Shown here in pieces: positions 9,094-18,055 of a stretch of 64,000 bases of DNA; the stretch's first letter is position 1; every line of letters starts with the position of its first letter. The stretch comes from CAVZXS01 sp963779325 (GTDB taxonomy: Bacteria; Bacteroidota; Bacteroidia; Chitinophagales; Chitinophagaceae). Made by a program: the position numbers and the translations under genes. The stretch covers positions 62,001-126,000 of the forward strand of contig CAVZXS010000009.1 in NCBI GenBank assembly GCA_963779325.1. The letters are read 5' to 3'. The notes beneath the pieces are model-generated. The model ran no database searches. It saw only the letters and a list, made by a program, of their open reading frames with translations, and was not told the origin of the DNA.

Positions 9094-9111
9094 TTTTAAA
9101 AAAATAGACAG

Positions 9112-9834
9112 ATGAAAAAGATTATTATGTTGATGGCGGTATTACCGATATGTGTTTTTGTAACGGCACAGCAAATCAACGACCCGAATGCCGAAGTAAG
9201 GGATGTAAAAAATTTCACCGGCATCAAAATTTCAAGCGCATTTGATGTATATCTCAATCAAAGCAATGCGGATGCCGTAGCGGTAAGCGCTTCCGAACAA
9301 AAATACAGGGACCGGATAAAAGTAACGGTAGACAATGGTATACTATCCGTAGGCTTTGATAATGATAAAGGAATATGGAAAGGATGGAACGGAGATAAAA
9401 CAAAATTAAAAGTGTATATTTCATTTAAACAAATAAACAGTTTAAGAGTATCAGGCGCTTGTGATGTAAAAGCGCAGGGAACAATTAAAGCGGATGAATT
9501 AACAATTAATTTTTCCGGCGCCAGTGATTTAAAAGATGTCAAACTGGATGTAAATAAATTAAATATAGAACTCAACGGGGCTTCGGATGTAAGTATAACC
9601 GGTACAGCTACCAATTTAAAACTATCCTGCACCGGCGCCAGCGATTTTAAAGGTTATGACCTGGCTACCGATTATTCGGATGTAAGCGCTACGGGAGCCA
9701 GCTCTATAAAAATTACCGTGAACAAAGAATTATCGGTACGTGCCACAGGTGCCAGTGATGTGCATTATAAAGGTGCCGGGATGATAAGAGAGGTGAAAAG
9801 CACCGGCGCCAGCAATGTTTCAAGAAAGTCGTAA
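9112..9834 (+). CDS. Secreted GIN-domain (DUF2807) adhesin-like protein
   Basis: 240 aa with a signal peptide (MKKIIMLMAVLPICVFVTAQ). The mature protein opens with NDPNAEVRDVKNFTGIKI, typical of the putative auto-transporter adhesin head GIN domain, then forms about seven beta-solenoid turns marked by GASD-type motifs (SGACDVK, SGASDLK, NGASDVS, TGASDFK, TGASSIK, TGASDVH, TGASNVS). It is probably surface or periplasmic; the function of these domains is unknown. It follows the frameshifted paralogue by 18 bases, so the two arose by tandem duplication. A good terminator lies just after it. Confidence 0.88.
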   Translation: MKKIIMLMAVLPICVFVTAQQINDPNAEVRDVKNFTGIKISSAFDVYLNQSNADAVAVSASEQKYRDRIKVTVDNGILSVGFDNDKGIWKGWNGDKTKLKVYISFKQINSLRVSGACDVKAQGTIKADELTINFSGASDLKDVKLDVNKLNIELNGASDVSITGTATNLKLSCTGASDFKGYDLATDYSDVSATGASSIKITVNKELSVRATGASDVHYKGAGMIREVKSTGASNVSRKS

Positions 9835-9856
9835 AAAAATAATTCATCAATTTAAG

Positions 9857-9890
9857 AGCCATCTTTGTTTTAAAACGGATGGCTTTTTAT
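9857..9890 (+). terminator. Terminator of the GIN-domain gene
   Basis: AGCCATC (9857-9863) pairs with GATGGCT (9878-9884), followed by TTTTATTTT. It lies 23 bases after the stop codon. Confidence 0.75.
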
Positions 9891-9894
9891 TTTC

Positions 9895-9926
9895 TTTGGA
9901 TGATATCCGGTTTGGCGTTACCTTTG
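9895..9926 (+). promoter_or_regulatory. Bacteroidota-type promoter of initiator tRNA
   Basis: -33 element TTTG at 9895-9898 and -7 element TACCTTTG (TAnnTTTG) at 9919-9926, separated by 20 bases. The tRNA begins 11 bases after the -7 box, which fits a short leader. Confidence 0.65.
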
Positions 9927-9936
9927 CCGCCCACAT

Positions 9937-10011
<75 letters not shown>

Positions 10012-10035
10012 AAGTTGTAAGAAACAAAAATCAGG

Positions 10036-10091
10036 AATAAGGAATCAGGAAGTAGTTTTCACAGTAACTATTCTGATTCCTTATTTTTTAT
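10036..10091 (+). terminator. Terminator after tRNA-fMet
   Basis: AATAAGGAATCAG (10036-10048) pairs perfectly over 13 bp with CTGATTCCTTATT (10073-10085), followed by TTTTTATT. It lies between the tRNA and era. Confidence 0.65.
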
Positions 10092-10112
10092 TCCTTATAA
10101 CGGATTTTGAAA

Positions 10113-10979
10113 ATGAAAGTAGGATTCGTAAATATTTTTGGTAAGCCCAATGCGGGGAAAAGCACACTGTTAAATGCATTGATGGGCGAAAAGCTGGCCA
10201 TTGTATCGCACAAAGTACAAACCACACGCCACCGTATTAAGGGTATTTTAAATGAAAAAGATTACCAGGTTATTTTTTCGGATACCCCGGGTATAATAGA
10301 ACCCAAGTACAAACTGCACGAAAAAATGATGCAAGCGGTAAGAGGTTCATTGGAAGATGCTGATCTTGCTTTATTAATCGTGGATGTAAAAGAAAATTGG
10401 GAAGAATCGGATAAGATTTTTACGGCCTTGCGATTAAACGTACCGGCCATGGTAATATTGAATAAACTGGATACGGTAAGCCCGAAGACCTTAGAAGAAG
10501 CGAAACTGTATTTTGAAACGAAGCCTTATTGCAAAAAAGTAGTTGCTATTTCCGCGTTATCGGGTATCAATAAAAAAACGTTCATGAAAGCCATCCTGGA
10601 TTTTTTACCGGAGGGACAACCTTTTTATGAAGGAGATGACATCAGTGATTTATCTACTAAATTTTTTGTGGCCGAATTGATACGTGAAAAAATTTATGAA
10701 ATGTATAAGGAGGAATTGCCTTATCAAACTACGGTGGTGGTAAACGAATACAAAGAAAAAGATACGTTGATTAAAATAAGCGCTGATATTATCGCCAATC
10801 GCGAAACGCAAAAAGGAATTATAATCGGCGATAAAGGCAAGATGATAAAAAGATTAGGCACCGAAGCGAGAATCGAAATAGAAAAATTTCTAGACAGGAA
10901 AGTATTTTTAGAATTGTTTGTAAAAATAAGACCCAAGTGGCACGAGAATGAAACGCACTTGAGAGAGTACGGGTATTGA
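10113..10979 (+). CDS. era: GTPase Era
   Basis: 288 aa, the normal length for Era. The G domain shows G1 GKPNAGKST (residues 10-18), the switch region TTRHRIKGI, G3 DTPG, G4 NKLD and the G5 SALSG; the C-terminal KH domain has GIIIGDKGKMIKRLG (VIG-x-x-G-type loop), which binds the 3' end of 16S rRNA during small-subunit maturation. ATG at 10113 is preferred; a TTG six bases earlier is also open. Der follows downstream, separated by a heptamer repeat, so two ribosome-assembly GTPases are neighbours. Confidence 0.97.
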   Translation: MKVGFVNIFGKPNAGKSTLLNALMGEKLAIVSHKVQTTRHRIKGILNEKDYQVIFSDTPGIIEPKYKLHEKMMQAVRGSLEDADLALLIVDVKENWEESDKIFTALRLNVPAMVILNKLDTVSPKTLEEAKLYFETKPYCKKVVAISALSGINKKTFMKAILDFLPEGQPFYEGDDISDLSTKFFVAELIREKIYEMYKEELPYQTTVVVNEYKEKDTLIKISADIIANRETQKGIIIGDKGKMIKRLGTEARIEIEKFLDRKVFLELFVKIRPKWHENETHLREYGY

Positions 10980-10985
10980 ATGAGG

Positions 10986-11043
10986 AGGTCAGAAGTCGGA
11001 AGTCAGAAGTCAGAAGTCAGAAGTCAGAAGTCAGAAGTCAGAT
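10986..11043. repeat. Tandem heptamer array (GTCAGAA)n
   Basis: About seven to eight copies of GTCAGAA/GTCGGAA lie head to tail immediately after era. Related single copies and inverted copies occur at 5840-5900, 61190-61215 and 61640-61676. Confidence 0.85.
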
Positions 11044-11147
11044 CAAAAAGGCCGGCAATATAAATGGAATAGGTTGTTTGGCAAATTGAGTTTTATTGGA
11101 ATAAAGTTTTGTATTAATTATAAATTCTCCGCGGCGGAGACAATGAT

Positions 11148-12461
11148 ATGAGTTTTACAGTAGCAATAGTAGGCAGACCGAACGTGGGAAAGAGTACTTT
11201 CTTTAACCGTTTATTGGAACAACGCAAAGCCATTGTAGATGATATAAGCGGTGTTACACGTGACCGGCAGTATGGCGTAGCGGATTGGAACGGAAAAAAT
11301 TTTAACGTAATAGATACCGGCGGTTTTGTAGCCGGCAGCGACGATATATTTGAAAGAGAAATTCGTAAGCAGGTAATCATTGCGTTGGAGGAAGCCAATG
11401 CCATTGTATTCGTGGTAGATGTAGCCACCGGCATTACCAATTTGGATGATGCTATGGCTGATGTCCTGCGTCGCAGTAATAAGCCGGTTTTTTTGGTGGT
11501 GAATAAAGTAGATAATAATGAACGGCTGCTGGAGGCAAATGAGTTTTACAGCATGGGTTTTGAAAGAACTTTTTTTCTTTCGGCTATGAGCGGCAGCGGT
11601 ACCGGCGAACTGCTGGATGCATTAGCTGAACTGATTACCGAAGACCAATCGGAAGAAGTAAGAGATGAACAAAGTTTGCCTCGTATTGCCATTATGGGTC
11701 AACCCAATGTAGGCAAGTCATCTTTGCTGAATGCGCTGGTAGGCGAGGAGCGAACTATTGTAAGCGATATTGCCGGCACTACCAGAGATACCATTCATAC
11801 ACACTATAATTTATTTAATCAAGAGTTTATTTTAATTGATACAGCGGGTATTCGTCGTAAATCGAAAGTACATGAGGACCTGGAATTTTATTCGGTAATA
11901 CGTGCCATAAAAGCGATGGACGAGTGTGATGTATGTTTGTTGCTGCTGGATGCGGAGAAAGGAGTTACGGCGCAGGATTTAAACATCTTCAGCCTGGCGG
12001 CAAAAAAAGGTAAGGGCATTGTAGTATTGGTAAATAAATGGGACTTGGTGGAAAAAGAGACCAATACCGTTCGCGATTATGAAAAAACCTTGAAGCAAAA
12101 ATTGGCGCCGTTCAGCGATGTACCTATTTTGTTTATATCGGTTAAGGAAAAAACCAGAATTTTTAAAGCTGTAGAGATGGCCATTGAAGTATATAAAAGC
12201 CGCCATCGTAAAGTACCTACATCACAATTGAACGAGGTAATGCTGAAAGCCATTGAAAGTTACCATGCACCCGTAGTAAGAGGCCATGCTATAAAAATAA
12301 AATATGTAACACAGTTGCCTACGGCTGTTCCTTCATTCGCTTTTTTCTGCAATTTTCCGGATGATATTAAGCAACCATACAAAAATTATCTTGAAAACCA
12401 GTTGCGGCAACAGTTCAACTTTAAAGGAGTGCCGGTCAGGCTGTTTTTCCGCAGTAAATAA
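11148..12461 (+). CDS. der: Ribosome biogenesis GTPase Der (EngA)
   Basis: 437 aa with the Der signature of two consecutive G domains: GRPNVGKSTF near residue 8 with DTGGF and NKVD, and GQPNVGKSSL near residue 185 with DTAGIR and NKWD. The C-terminal KH-like domain (from ~355) contains RGHAIKIKYVTQ and ends FFRSK. It acts in assembly of the 50S subunit. The upstream 100 bases hold the tail of the heptamer repeat and a CTCCGCGGCGGAG palindrome 10 bases before the ATG. Confidence 0.97.
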   Translation: MSFTVAIVGRPNVGKSTFFNRLLEQRKAIVDDISGVTRDRQYGVADWNGKNFNVIDTGGFVAGSDDIFEREIRKQVIIALEEANAIVFVVDVATGITNLDDAMADVLRRSNKPVFLVVNKVDNNERLLEANEFYSMGFERTFFLSAMSGSGTGELLDALAELITEDQSEEVRDEQSLPRIAIMGQPNVGKSSLLNALVGEERTIVSDIAGTTRDTIHTHYNLFNQEFILIDTAGIRRKSKVHEDLEFYSVIRAIKAMDECDVCLLLLDAEKGVTAQDLNIFSLAAKKGKGIVVLVNKWDLVEKETNTVRDYEKTLKQKLAPFSDVPILFISVKEKTRIFKAVEMAIEVYKSRHRKVPTSQLNEVMLKAIESYHAPVVRGHAIKIKYVTQLPTAVPSFAFFCNFPDDIKQPYKNYLENQLRQQFNFKGVPVRLFFRSK

Positions 12462-12521
12462 CTGTAAATCTACTATTTACAAAAAATATAAGCCCCGGAT
12501 ACGAAAATATTGTCGCAAACA

Positions 12522-12552
12522 TTTGGATATCTCGCTATTGCGGCTACCTTTG
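12522..12552 (+). promoter_or_regulatory. Bacteroidota-type promoter of small lipoprotein gene
   Basis: -33 TTTG at 12522-12525 and -7 TACCTTTG (12545-12552) with a 19-base spacer, an exact match to the phylum's consensus. The start codon is 43 bases downstream. Confidence 0.75.
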
Positions 12553-12594
12553 CGGCTGAAATTTTTAAACAAAATCCAAAAAAACAAAAACAAA

Positions 12595-12837
12595 ATGAAG
12601 AAATTCTTTGCAATTATGGCTATCGCTTCTGTAATGGTAGCTTGTAACAATGCCGCTGATTCTACAACAAACGCTGTTGATTCTTTAAAGAAAGAAGCTG
12701 ATGCTGCTGCTGCAAATGCAGGCGCTGCTATGGATTCTTTGAAGACAAATGCAGGCGCTGCTATGGATTCTTTGAAAGCAGGTGCTGATTCTATGAAATC
12801 AGACATCAAAGCTGCAGTTGATTCAGTTAAGAAGTAA
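12595..12837 (+). CDS. Small lipoprotein with 11-residue helical repeats
   Basis: 80 aa. A lipoprotein signal (MKKFFAIMAIASVMVAC, lipobox VMVAC, predicted lipidated Cys17) is followed by a low-complexity Ala/Lys/Asp sequence with an 11-residue repeat NAGAAMDSLKT/A, duplicated at DNA level (33 bp at 12715-12747 and 12748-12780), and a Lys-Lys end. The pattern suggests an amphipathic, possibly LEA-like or coiled helix attached to a membrane. A relative with the same signal peptide and DSVK repeats lies at 54258. It has its own promoter and a strong terminator, so it is monocistronic and possibly abundant. Function unknown. The longer open frame to 12361 overlaps der and is not used. Confidence 0.85.
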   Translation: MKKFFAIMAIASVMVACNNAADSTTNAVDSLKKEADAAAANAGAAMDSLKTNAGAAMDSLKAGADSMKSDIKAAVDSVKK

Positions 12838-12878
12838 TTTTTATATTTCCTGATATAAACTTCTTGCAAGAAAGTTGT

Positions 12879-12910
12879 CTCCCGTCAATTTTGACGGGAG
12901 ATTTTTTTTC
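12879..12910 (+). terminator. Strong terminator of small lipoprotein gene
   Basis: CTCCCGTCAA (12879-12888) pairs with TTGACGGGAG (12891-12900) over 10 bp, followed by ATTTTTTTT. Confidence 0.9.
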
Positions 12911-13025
12911 GGTTACCCCAATAATTTTGCCCCGGATCGGTGCTTATTGATCAAGAATCAATAAATTGCTCTGTATTCATTCTCCACTGAAAGCCTTTTC
13001 GTTTGTAAATACAAATACGAATTGT

Positions 13026-15314
13026 ATGAAAAGGTTATTACTGCTTACCTTTTTATTTATGCATTTTGCTTCGGCTTTCGCCGCTGTAAAGACATGGATT
13101 GGCCCTTCGGGCGGTAATTGGAATGCAGCCGCCAATTGGGCGCCTGCCGGTATTCCCGTTGCCGGCGATGACATAATTTTCAATACATCTGTTAATGTAG
13201 TAATTGACGCCGCGTCTCCTGTTTCGCTCAACTCAATTCATTTTATAAATAATGCTGACGTCGTTTTTCAAACAAGTGCAACAACTAACTTTCGCCTCTT
13301 CAGCACTGCTGCATTAAACCCCGCTTTGCTGATTGAGGCCGGTTCAACTTTTACTTTCGATGCGGTTAACGCGGGAACTAATAACAGCACGCTGGATTTG
13401 ACAGTAGCTGCCGGTGTTGTCGGAGATATTTTCGGTACATTGAATATTTCCTGCACCGGGGGCGCTAACAACGGACCTAAATTAGATACGCATAACTCAA
13501 CCACTGCTTACGGAATTGTAACCGTACATACCGGCGGCATAATAAGAATATTGGATAATGCCGATAACACACAATCATCAGAAGCACCTATTGCTACTTT
13601 GATAATGCAAGCAGGTTCGGTATATGAAAATTTAAAAAACGGCGGATCCTTTCCGGAAGGAGCTTGGTCACCGACATCTTTGGCCAGGGCGATAAGCCCC
13701 GGAACTAATGCACCGATTTTTAACGGTACTGCTTACGGTAACCTTGAATGGAATATGCCCGGGCAAACTTCCCTGTTGTCTAACTTCTTTAATAAGAATA
13801 TTAGTTTCAATAATGTAAATCTTATCAGCACCAACGGTGGAAACGCAAACGGAGAGCTTCGAGTAAGAACAGGAGGTTCCGCAGGAATATTTACAATGAC
13901 TGTAAACGGCAATCTTACTGTAGGTACAAATGCAAGATTGGTAACAACTTCCCCTACAGTAATTGCAGGTAATGGGGGAAGTATATCGGTAAAAGGAAAT
14001 ATAATTAATAATGGTACCATTACAAGCAACGGAGTGACCGGTACGCTAAACAACTTAATCATTTCAGGTACTGCTCCTCAAACTTTTTCCAATGCCGGTG
14101 TCTTCTCAGGCAATGACTTATTATTTACAATGATGAACCCGGCGGGGCTTACATTGCTTACCCCGCTTACACTGCCGTGGAATGCTGCTTTCACAGACGG
14201 TAAGATCATTACTACCGCAGCCAATATTTTGACAATGGGTGATAATGCTATTTATACCGGCGGCTCTGCAATTAGTTTTGTAAACGGACCGATGCGAAAG
14301 ACAGGTGATGAAGATTTTATTTTCCCGGTAGGTAAAGGCGCTATTTATGCGCCTGTTTCACTTACAGGCGGAAGCGGGGCGATGAATACAGATTTATTTA
14401 CCGCGGAATACATTCGCAATAATCCTCAAAGTGTATATGGTAATGTATACGAAGTATTGGCGCCGCCGAATAATATTGATCATGTAAGTTTTGTAGAATA
14501 CTGGACGGTAACAAGAGATGCGGGTGCGGCGAGTAAATTTGTAACGCTGACAGTGAATTGCGAAAGCTTTAATAGAAATTTTAATACTTTGTTCGTTGCC
14601 AAACATGACGGTACGGAATGGAAAAATTTATTATTCTCCACAAGAAACAGTACCGGCTCCTGCCTGCCAAACGTTACAGGTACTATAACTACCGCAGCAG
14701 TCGTAAATAATTTCAGCCCTTTTACATTGGCCACGAGTGAGCCGTTTACCAATAACCCGTTGCCTGTTAAATTAATTTCTTTTGATGCCGTACTAGAAAC
14801 CAATAAAAAAATATTGCTGAAATGGGAACTTGCCGGTTACGCGGAGCCTGTTGTACAATTTGAAATTGAAAAAGCAGGTGCGGATAAAATTTTTAAATCT
14901 GCCGGTAAACTAAACGGCAATGCAGCCAATCGTTTTTACAATTATTACGACAACGATTTTACAACCGACGGTATTAAATATTATCGTCTTAAAATAACAG
15001 ATGCGGCCGGAGCGGTAAGTTACAGCGTTATCGCGGTGGTAGTAAGCGGCAAAAATGAATTTTTACTAAATAAGGTTTCGCCCAACCCGGTAAAGTTAAA
15101 CATGGCGCTGCATATTACTGCAGGCAGCGACGGGCCGATAGAGCTGCAAATCGTTGATATACAGGGAAAAATAATAAGAAAATGGAAGCACGCCTTGATT
15201 GAAGGAAATAATTTTATTTCCGTGCAGCAAATCGGCATACCCGGTGGTCTATATTTCGTGACCGCCCGAAAAGAAAGCGCCGGTTTACAAACACTGCTCT
15301 TTATCAAACAATAA
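13026..15314 (+). CDS. Large secreted protein with T9SS sorting domain
   Basis: 762 aa. The signal peptide (MKRLLLLTFLFMHFASAFAA) starts at 13026; the open frame to 12966 is an extension. Residues ~22-50 read TWIGPSGGNWNAAANWAP and DDIIF, the opening seen in many Bacteroidota surface beta-helix proteins, followed by a long Gly/Asn/Thr-rich region of parallel beta-helix character. Near residue 580 begins PLPVKLISFDAVLE, the linker that precedes an FN3-like domain, and the last ~80 residues (SPNPVKLNM ... LFIKQ) are a type A type IX secretion sorting domain, so it should be exported and attached at the cell surface. No catalytic motif was recognised; adhesin or matrix protein is the likeliest role. 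Confidence 0.85.
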   Translation: MKRLLLLTFLFMHFASAFAAVKTWIGPSGGNWNAAANWAPAGIPVAGDDIIFNTSVNVVIDAASPVSLNSIHFINNADVVFQTSATTNFRLFSTAALNPALLIEAGSTFTFDAVNAGTNNSTLDLTVAAGVVGDIFGTLNISCTGGANNGPKLDTHNSTTAYGIVTVHTGGIIRILDNADNTQSSEAPIATLIMQAGSVYENLKNGGSFPEGAWSPTSLARAISPGTNAPIFNGTAYGNLEWNMPGQTSLLSNFFNKNISFNNVNLISTNGGNANGELRVRTGGSAGIFTMTVNGNLTVGTNARLVTTSPTVIAGNGGSISVKGNIINNGTITSNGVTGTLNNLIISGTAPQTFSNAGVFSGNDLLFTMMNPAGLTLLTPLTLPWNAAFTDGKIITTAANILTMGDNAIYTGGSAISFVNGPMRKTGDEDFIFPVGKGAIYAPVSLTGGSGAMNTDLFTAEYIRNNPQSVYGNVYEVLAPPNNIDHVSFVEYWTVTRDAGAASKFVTLTVNCESFNRNFNTLFVAKHDGTEWKNLLFSTRNSTGSCLPNVTGTITTAAVVNNFSPFTLATSEPFTNNPLPVKLISFDAVLETNKKILLKWELAGYAEPVVQFEIEKAGADKIFKSAGKLNGNAANRFYNYYDNDFTTDGIKYYRLKITDAAGAVSYSVIAVVVSGKNEFLLNKVSPNPVKLNMALHITAGSDGPIELQIVDIQGKIIRKWKHALIEGNNFISVQQIGIPGGLYFVTARKESAGLQTLLFIKQ

Positions 15315-15327
15315 TATATACATTCTT

Positions 15328-15353
15328 AGCTTGAGGCAAGCAAGCTTTTTTTT
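15328..15353 (+). terminator. Short terminator after the T9SS gene
   Basis: AGCTTG (15328-15333) pairs with CAAGCT (15341-15346), followed by seven T residues. It is 14 bases after the stop. Confidence 0.55.
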
Positions 15354-15386
15354 GTCGCGATCAATACTAACTGCTAATGCTTACGT

Positions 15387-15420
15387 AACCCCTTTCATAA
15401 AGAAAGGGGTTTTTTGTTTT
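15387..15420 (+). terminator. Second terminator after the T9SS gene
   Basis: AACCCCTTTC (15387-15396) pairs with GAAAGGGGTT (15402-15411) over 10 bp, loop ATAAA, then TTTTGTTTT. It lies in tandem with the hairpin at 15328. Confidence 0.8.
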
Positions 15421-15692
15421 AGAGAACATATTTCATGATGAGATAGACTCAAAACAATTTTGGCGCAAGAAGTTTTTTATACGTTATACCATACTATTAT
15501 CAGTAGTTTTCCGGGTCCGCCAATTAGTAAAGGCTTCTGTAAAGTCATGAAACAAACGATAAAGATGATTTTTGTAAACGGTGTACGCCGTCCTTATAAA
15601 AAACCTGTCAATTTCTCAACTCAATTAATGCATTGCAAGATGATGTATATTTACAGGCGCAAAACTTTTTTTGCCCGGGTAAAATAAAACAG

Positions 15693-16697
15693 ATGCAAAT
15701 AGACGAACGTAACGAAGTTGCAAAGAACATGGAAGTAATGTCTATGTTAAAAAACTTTGTTAGTGAGACAGTAGAAAATTCCCTCTTAAATCCGGATGAT
15801 TGTTGGCAACCTGCTGATTTTTTACCGGACTTTAGTTTACCGGGTGCTGTTGAAGAAGCGAAAAAATTAAGAGAACGTACCGATTGCATTCCCGATACGG
15901 TTATTACTTCTTTAATAGGTAATATGATTACGGAAGAGGCCTTGCCGAGCTACCAAACCTATTTTAATATGGTAGTAAATGAAGAACGGGACCTTACAAG
16001 CACCAATGGCTGGGTTCGATGGAGCAGGGCATGGACGGCAGAAGAAAACAGGCATGGCGATTTGCTGAACAAGTACTTGTATTTATCAGGCAGATGTGAT
16101 ATGAAAGCAGTAGAGCAAACCATCCACCGCTTAATTTACAACGGCTTTAATGCCAATACAAACAATGACCCTTACCAGACTATTGTATACACATCTTTCC
16201 AGGAAAGGGCCACAAAAATATCGCACACAAATACCGGGAAGTTAGCCGACAAAGCAGGCGATACTACCTTATCCCGAATTTGCAAAACTATTGCCGGCGA
16301 TGAGGCAAGACATGAGAAAGCATACAAATCATTCATGTCTAAAATATTTGAAATAGACCCCGCGGGTGCTGTAAAATCTTTTGAGCAAATGATGCGAAAG
16401 CAAATTGTAATGCCATCCGTTTTAATGGGAGAGGGTTCAAGAAAAGTAAATATGTTTACCGATTTTTCCACCATTACACAAAAAATCGGCGTGTATACTG
16501 CTTGGGATTATGCCGGTATCATCGAGCACCTTGTATCGCTTTGGAAAATAGAAACGCTGACCGGTTTGCAGGACAGTGCTGCAAAAGCACAAGAATATTT
16601 ATGTACACTTGCAGGCAGATACAAAAAAATAGCTGAACGAATGAAGATACCGGAAGAGGTTAATTTACTTTGGCTGAGTAATAAAAAAACTTTTTAA
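15693..16697 (+). CDS. Acyl-ACP desaturase-like diiron protein
   Basis: 334 aa, soluble, no signal or membrane helices. It matches the stearoyl-ACP desaturase (fatty acid desaturase type 2) family: TEEALPSYQTYFN supplies the first Glu, WTAEENRHGDLL the first ExxH-type motif, and GDEARHEKAYKSF the second, so the four-helix diiron site appears complete. It would introduce a double bond into ACP-bound acyl chains with ferredoxin-type electron donors. ATG at 15693 (MQIDERNEV) is chosen over the upstream ATG at 15633, whose 20 extra residues are unlike the family. It stands alone, convergent with lpxD; both act on ACP-bound acyl chains, which may be coincidence. Confidence 0.88.
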   Translation: MQIDERNEVAKNMEVMSMLKNFVSETVENSLLNPDDCWQPADFLPDFSLPGAVEEAKKLRERTDCIPDTVITSLIGNMITEEALPSYQTYFNMVVNEERDLTSTNGWVRWSRAWTAEENRHGDLLNKYLYLSGRCDMKAVEQTIHRLIYNGFNANTNNDPYQTIVYTSFQERATKISHTNTGKLADKAGDTTLSRICKTIAGDEARHEKAYKSFMSKIFEIDPAGAVKSFEQMMRKQIVMPSVLMGEGSRKVNMFTDFSTITQKIGVYTAWDYAGIIEHLVSLWKIETLTGLQDSAAKAQEYLCTLAGRYKKIAERMKIPEEVNLLWLSNKKTF

Positions 16698-16714
16698 TTC
16701 AAGTGTTATTGCGG

Positions 16715-17713
16715 TTATTTTGATTCTTTAGCTAATTTTCGCAACACTACCCATTGCTTCAATGCATCCCTTGCTTCTACTGCGGGATAACCCAATATTT
16801 TTTTACCGTCTGTAAAATCATTTATTACACCCGAAGCCCCGCCTACCTGTACGCCATTGCCCAACGTTACATGGTCAGAAATGCAAGCTCCGCCGCCTAC
16901 AACAACACCATCGCCCAATGTAACGGAACCGGCCAACCCGCTGGCACCGGCCATTATACAACAACGTCCCATTTTACTGTTATGTCCTATTTGTACTAAA
17001 TTATCAATCTTACAGCCATCACCTACAATAGTGGCACTAAACTTACCACGGTCTACACAACTGTTAGCACCTATCTCTACACCGTTGCCAATAATCACAT
17101 TGCCGATATGAGGAATTTTCAGCAGCCCTTTTCCATCGGGGGCGGGTCTGAAACCAAAACCATCGGCACCGATGCTGACATTGGGATGAAGAATACAATA
17201 GCTGCCGATAAAGCAGCGTTCTCTTACCACGGTGCCGGACCAAATGGTAGTGTTATTGCCAACAGTCGTGTTATCTAAAATAGTGGTATTGGGATACAAG
17301 ATTACATTGTTGCCCAGCTTTACATTTTTACCTACATAACAGCCTGCACCAATTTGGCAACCTGTACCAATAATTGCTGTTGAATGAATTACTGCCGTAG
17401 GATGAATATCCTCATCAAACACCGGTGTTTCCTGCACAAAAAGTTCTAACAATTCCGCCATAGCGGTATCGGCATTTTTTACTTTTATAAACGCTTTATT
17501 TTCGCCGGGCTCCAGATCAATATCCGCATTAATGACTGCGGCACAGGCGTTGGAACTTTCCCAGAGTTTTATATATTTCCTGTTGCCGATAAAAGTAATT
17601 TGATCATTATTGGCCAATTCCAATTGCTCGGGGCCTGTTATTGACCGGTCGGTATGGCCGACAATAACACCTTTTAGCTTTTCATTTATTTGCTGTATAC
17701 TGAATGTTTGCAT
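16715..17713 (-). CDS. lpxD: UDP-3-O-acylglucosamine N-acyltransferase
   Basis: 332 aa from the second ATG (MQTFSIQQINEKLKG); an ATG four codons upstream (17725) is also possible. The N-terminal uridine-binding domain covers ~1-100 (PEQLELANNDQITFIGNRKY). From ~105 the protein is a left-handed parallel beta-helix of hexapeptide repeats, with the catalytic-His region DNLVQIGHNSKMGRCC and GADGFGFRP, both diagnostic for LpxD. It transfers a hydroxyacyl chain from ACP to the amino group of the lipid A precursor. The other lipid A genes (lpxC/fabZ, lpxA) are not adjacent, unlike the cluster seen in many Bacteroidota. Confidence 0.95.
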   Translation of the reverse strand: MQTFSIQQINEKLKGVIVGHTDRSITGPEQLELANNDQITFIGNRKYIKLWESSNACAAVINADIDLEPGENKAFIKVKNADTAMAELLELFVQETPVFDEDIHPTAVIHSTAIIGTGCQIGAGCYVGKNVKLGNNVILYPNTTILDNTTVGNNTTIWSGTVVRERCFIGSYCILHPNVSIGADGFGFRPAPDGKGLLKIPHIGNVIIGNGVEIGANSCVDRGKFSATIVGDGCKIDNLVQIGHNSKMGRCCIMAGASGLAGSVTLGDGVVVGGGACISDHVTLGNGVQVGGASGVINDFTDGKKILGYPAVEARDALKQWVVLRKLAKESK

Positions 17714-17725
17714 GTACTTGTACAT

Positions 17726-18055
17726 TTATTTGGGTATGAATGTAGCATTTATATTTTAAAATAGCCGGTTGTAAATTATGAGTGCAAAGTCATTGGTACA
17801 ATTAGCCTGACAGGGTTAAAATTATTTTCAGTTGTCTATTAAAGAATATTATAGACGTTCATCGCCGGAGCAGGAAACTTTTTTACACGAGTAGTACTAA
17901 TTGATGAACTTAGGCAATCACTTTCTAAAAAAAATCTTTAGGTTACTGGATTGTTCGGGGCATACTTACATAAAAAATGAATTGTAGTGATTGCTTAAAA
18001 CTAAACGGGCTATTCCAAAATGGAATACCCCGTTTAGTTGATATTTAGAATACTA
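17726..18055. other. Intergenic region upstream of lpxD, mostly featureless
   Basis: AT-rich, with a terminator-like palindrome at its right end (17999-18037). No gene is supported. Confidence 0.4.
17999..18037 (-). terminator. Long hairpin after the M14 carboxypeptidase gene
   Basis: AACTAAACGGG-C-TATTCCA pairs with TGGAATA-C-CCCGTTTAGTT: 19 positions with one mismatch and a three-base loop. It lies 18 bases beyond the stop of the minus-strand gene. Confidence 0.75.

Noticed and set aside
15460..15687. 75-residue open frame before the desaturase-like gene
   Set aside because: No signal, domain or coding pattern; it covers the upstream region of the desaturase gene.
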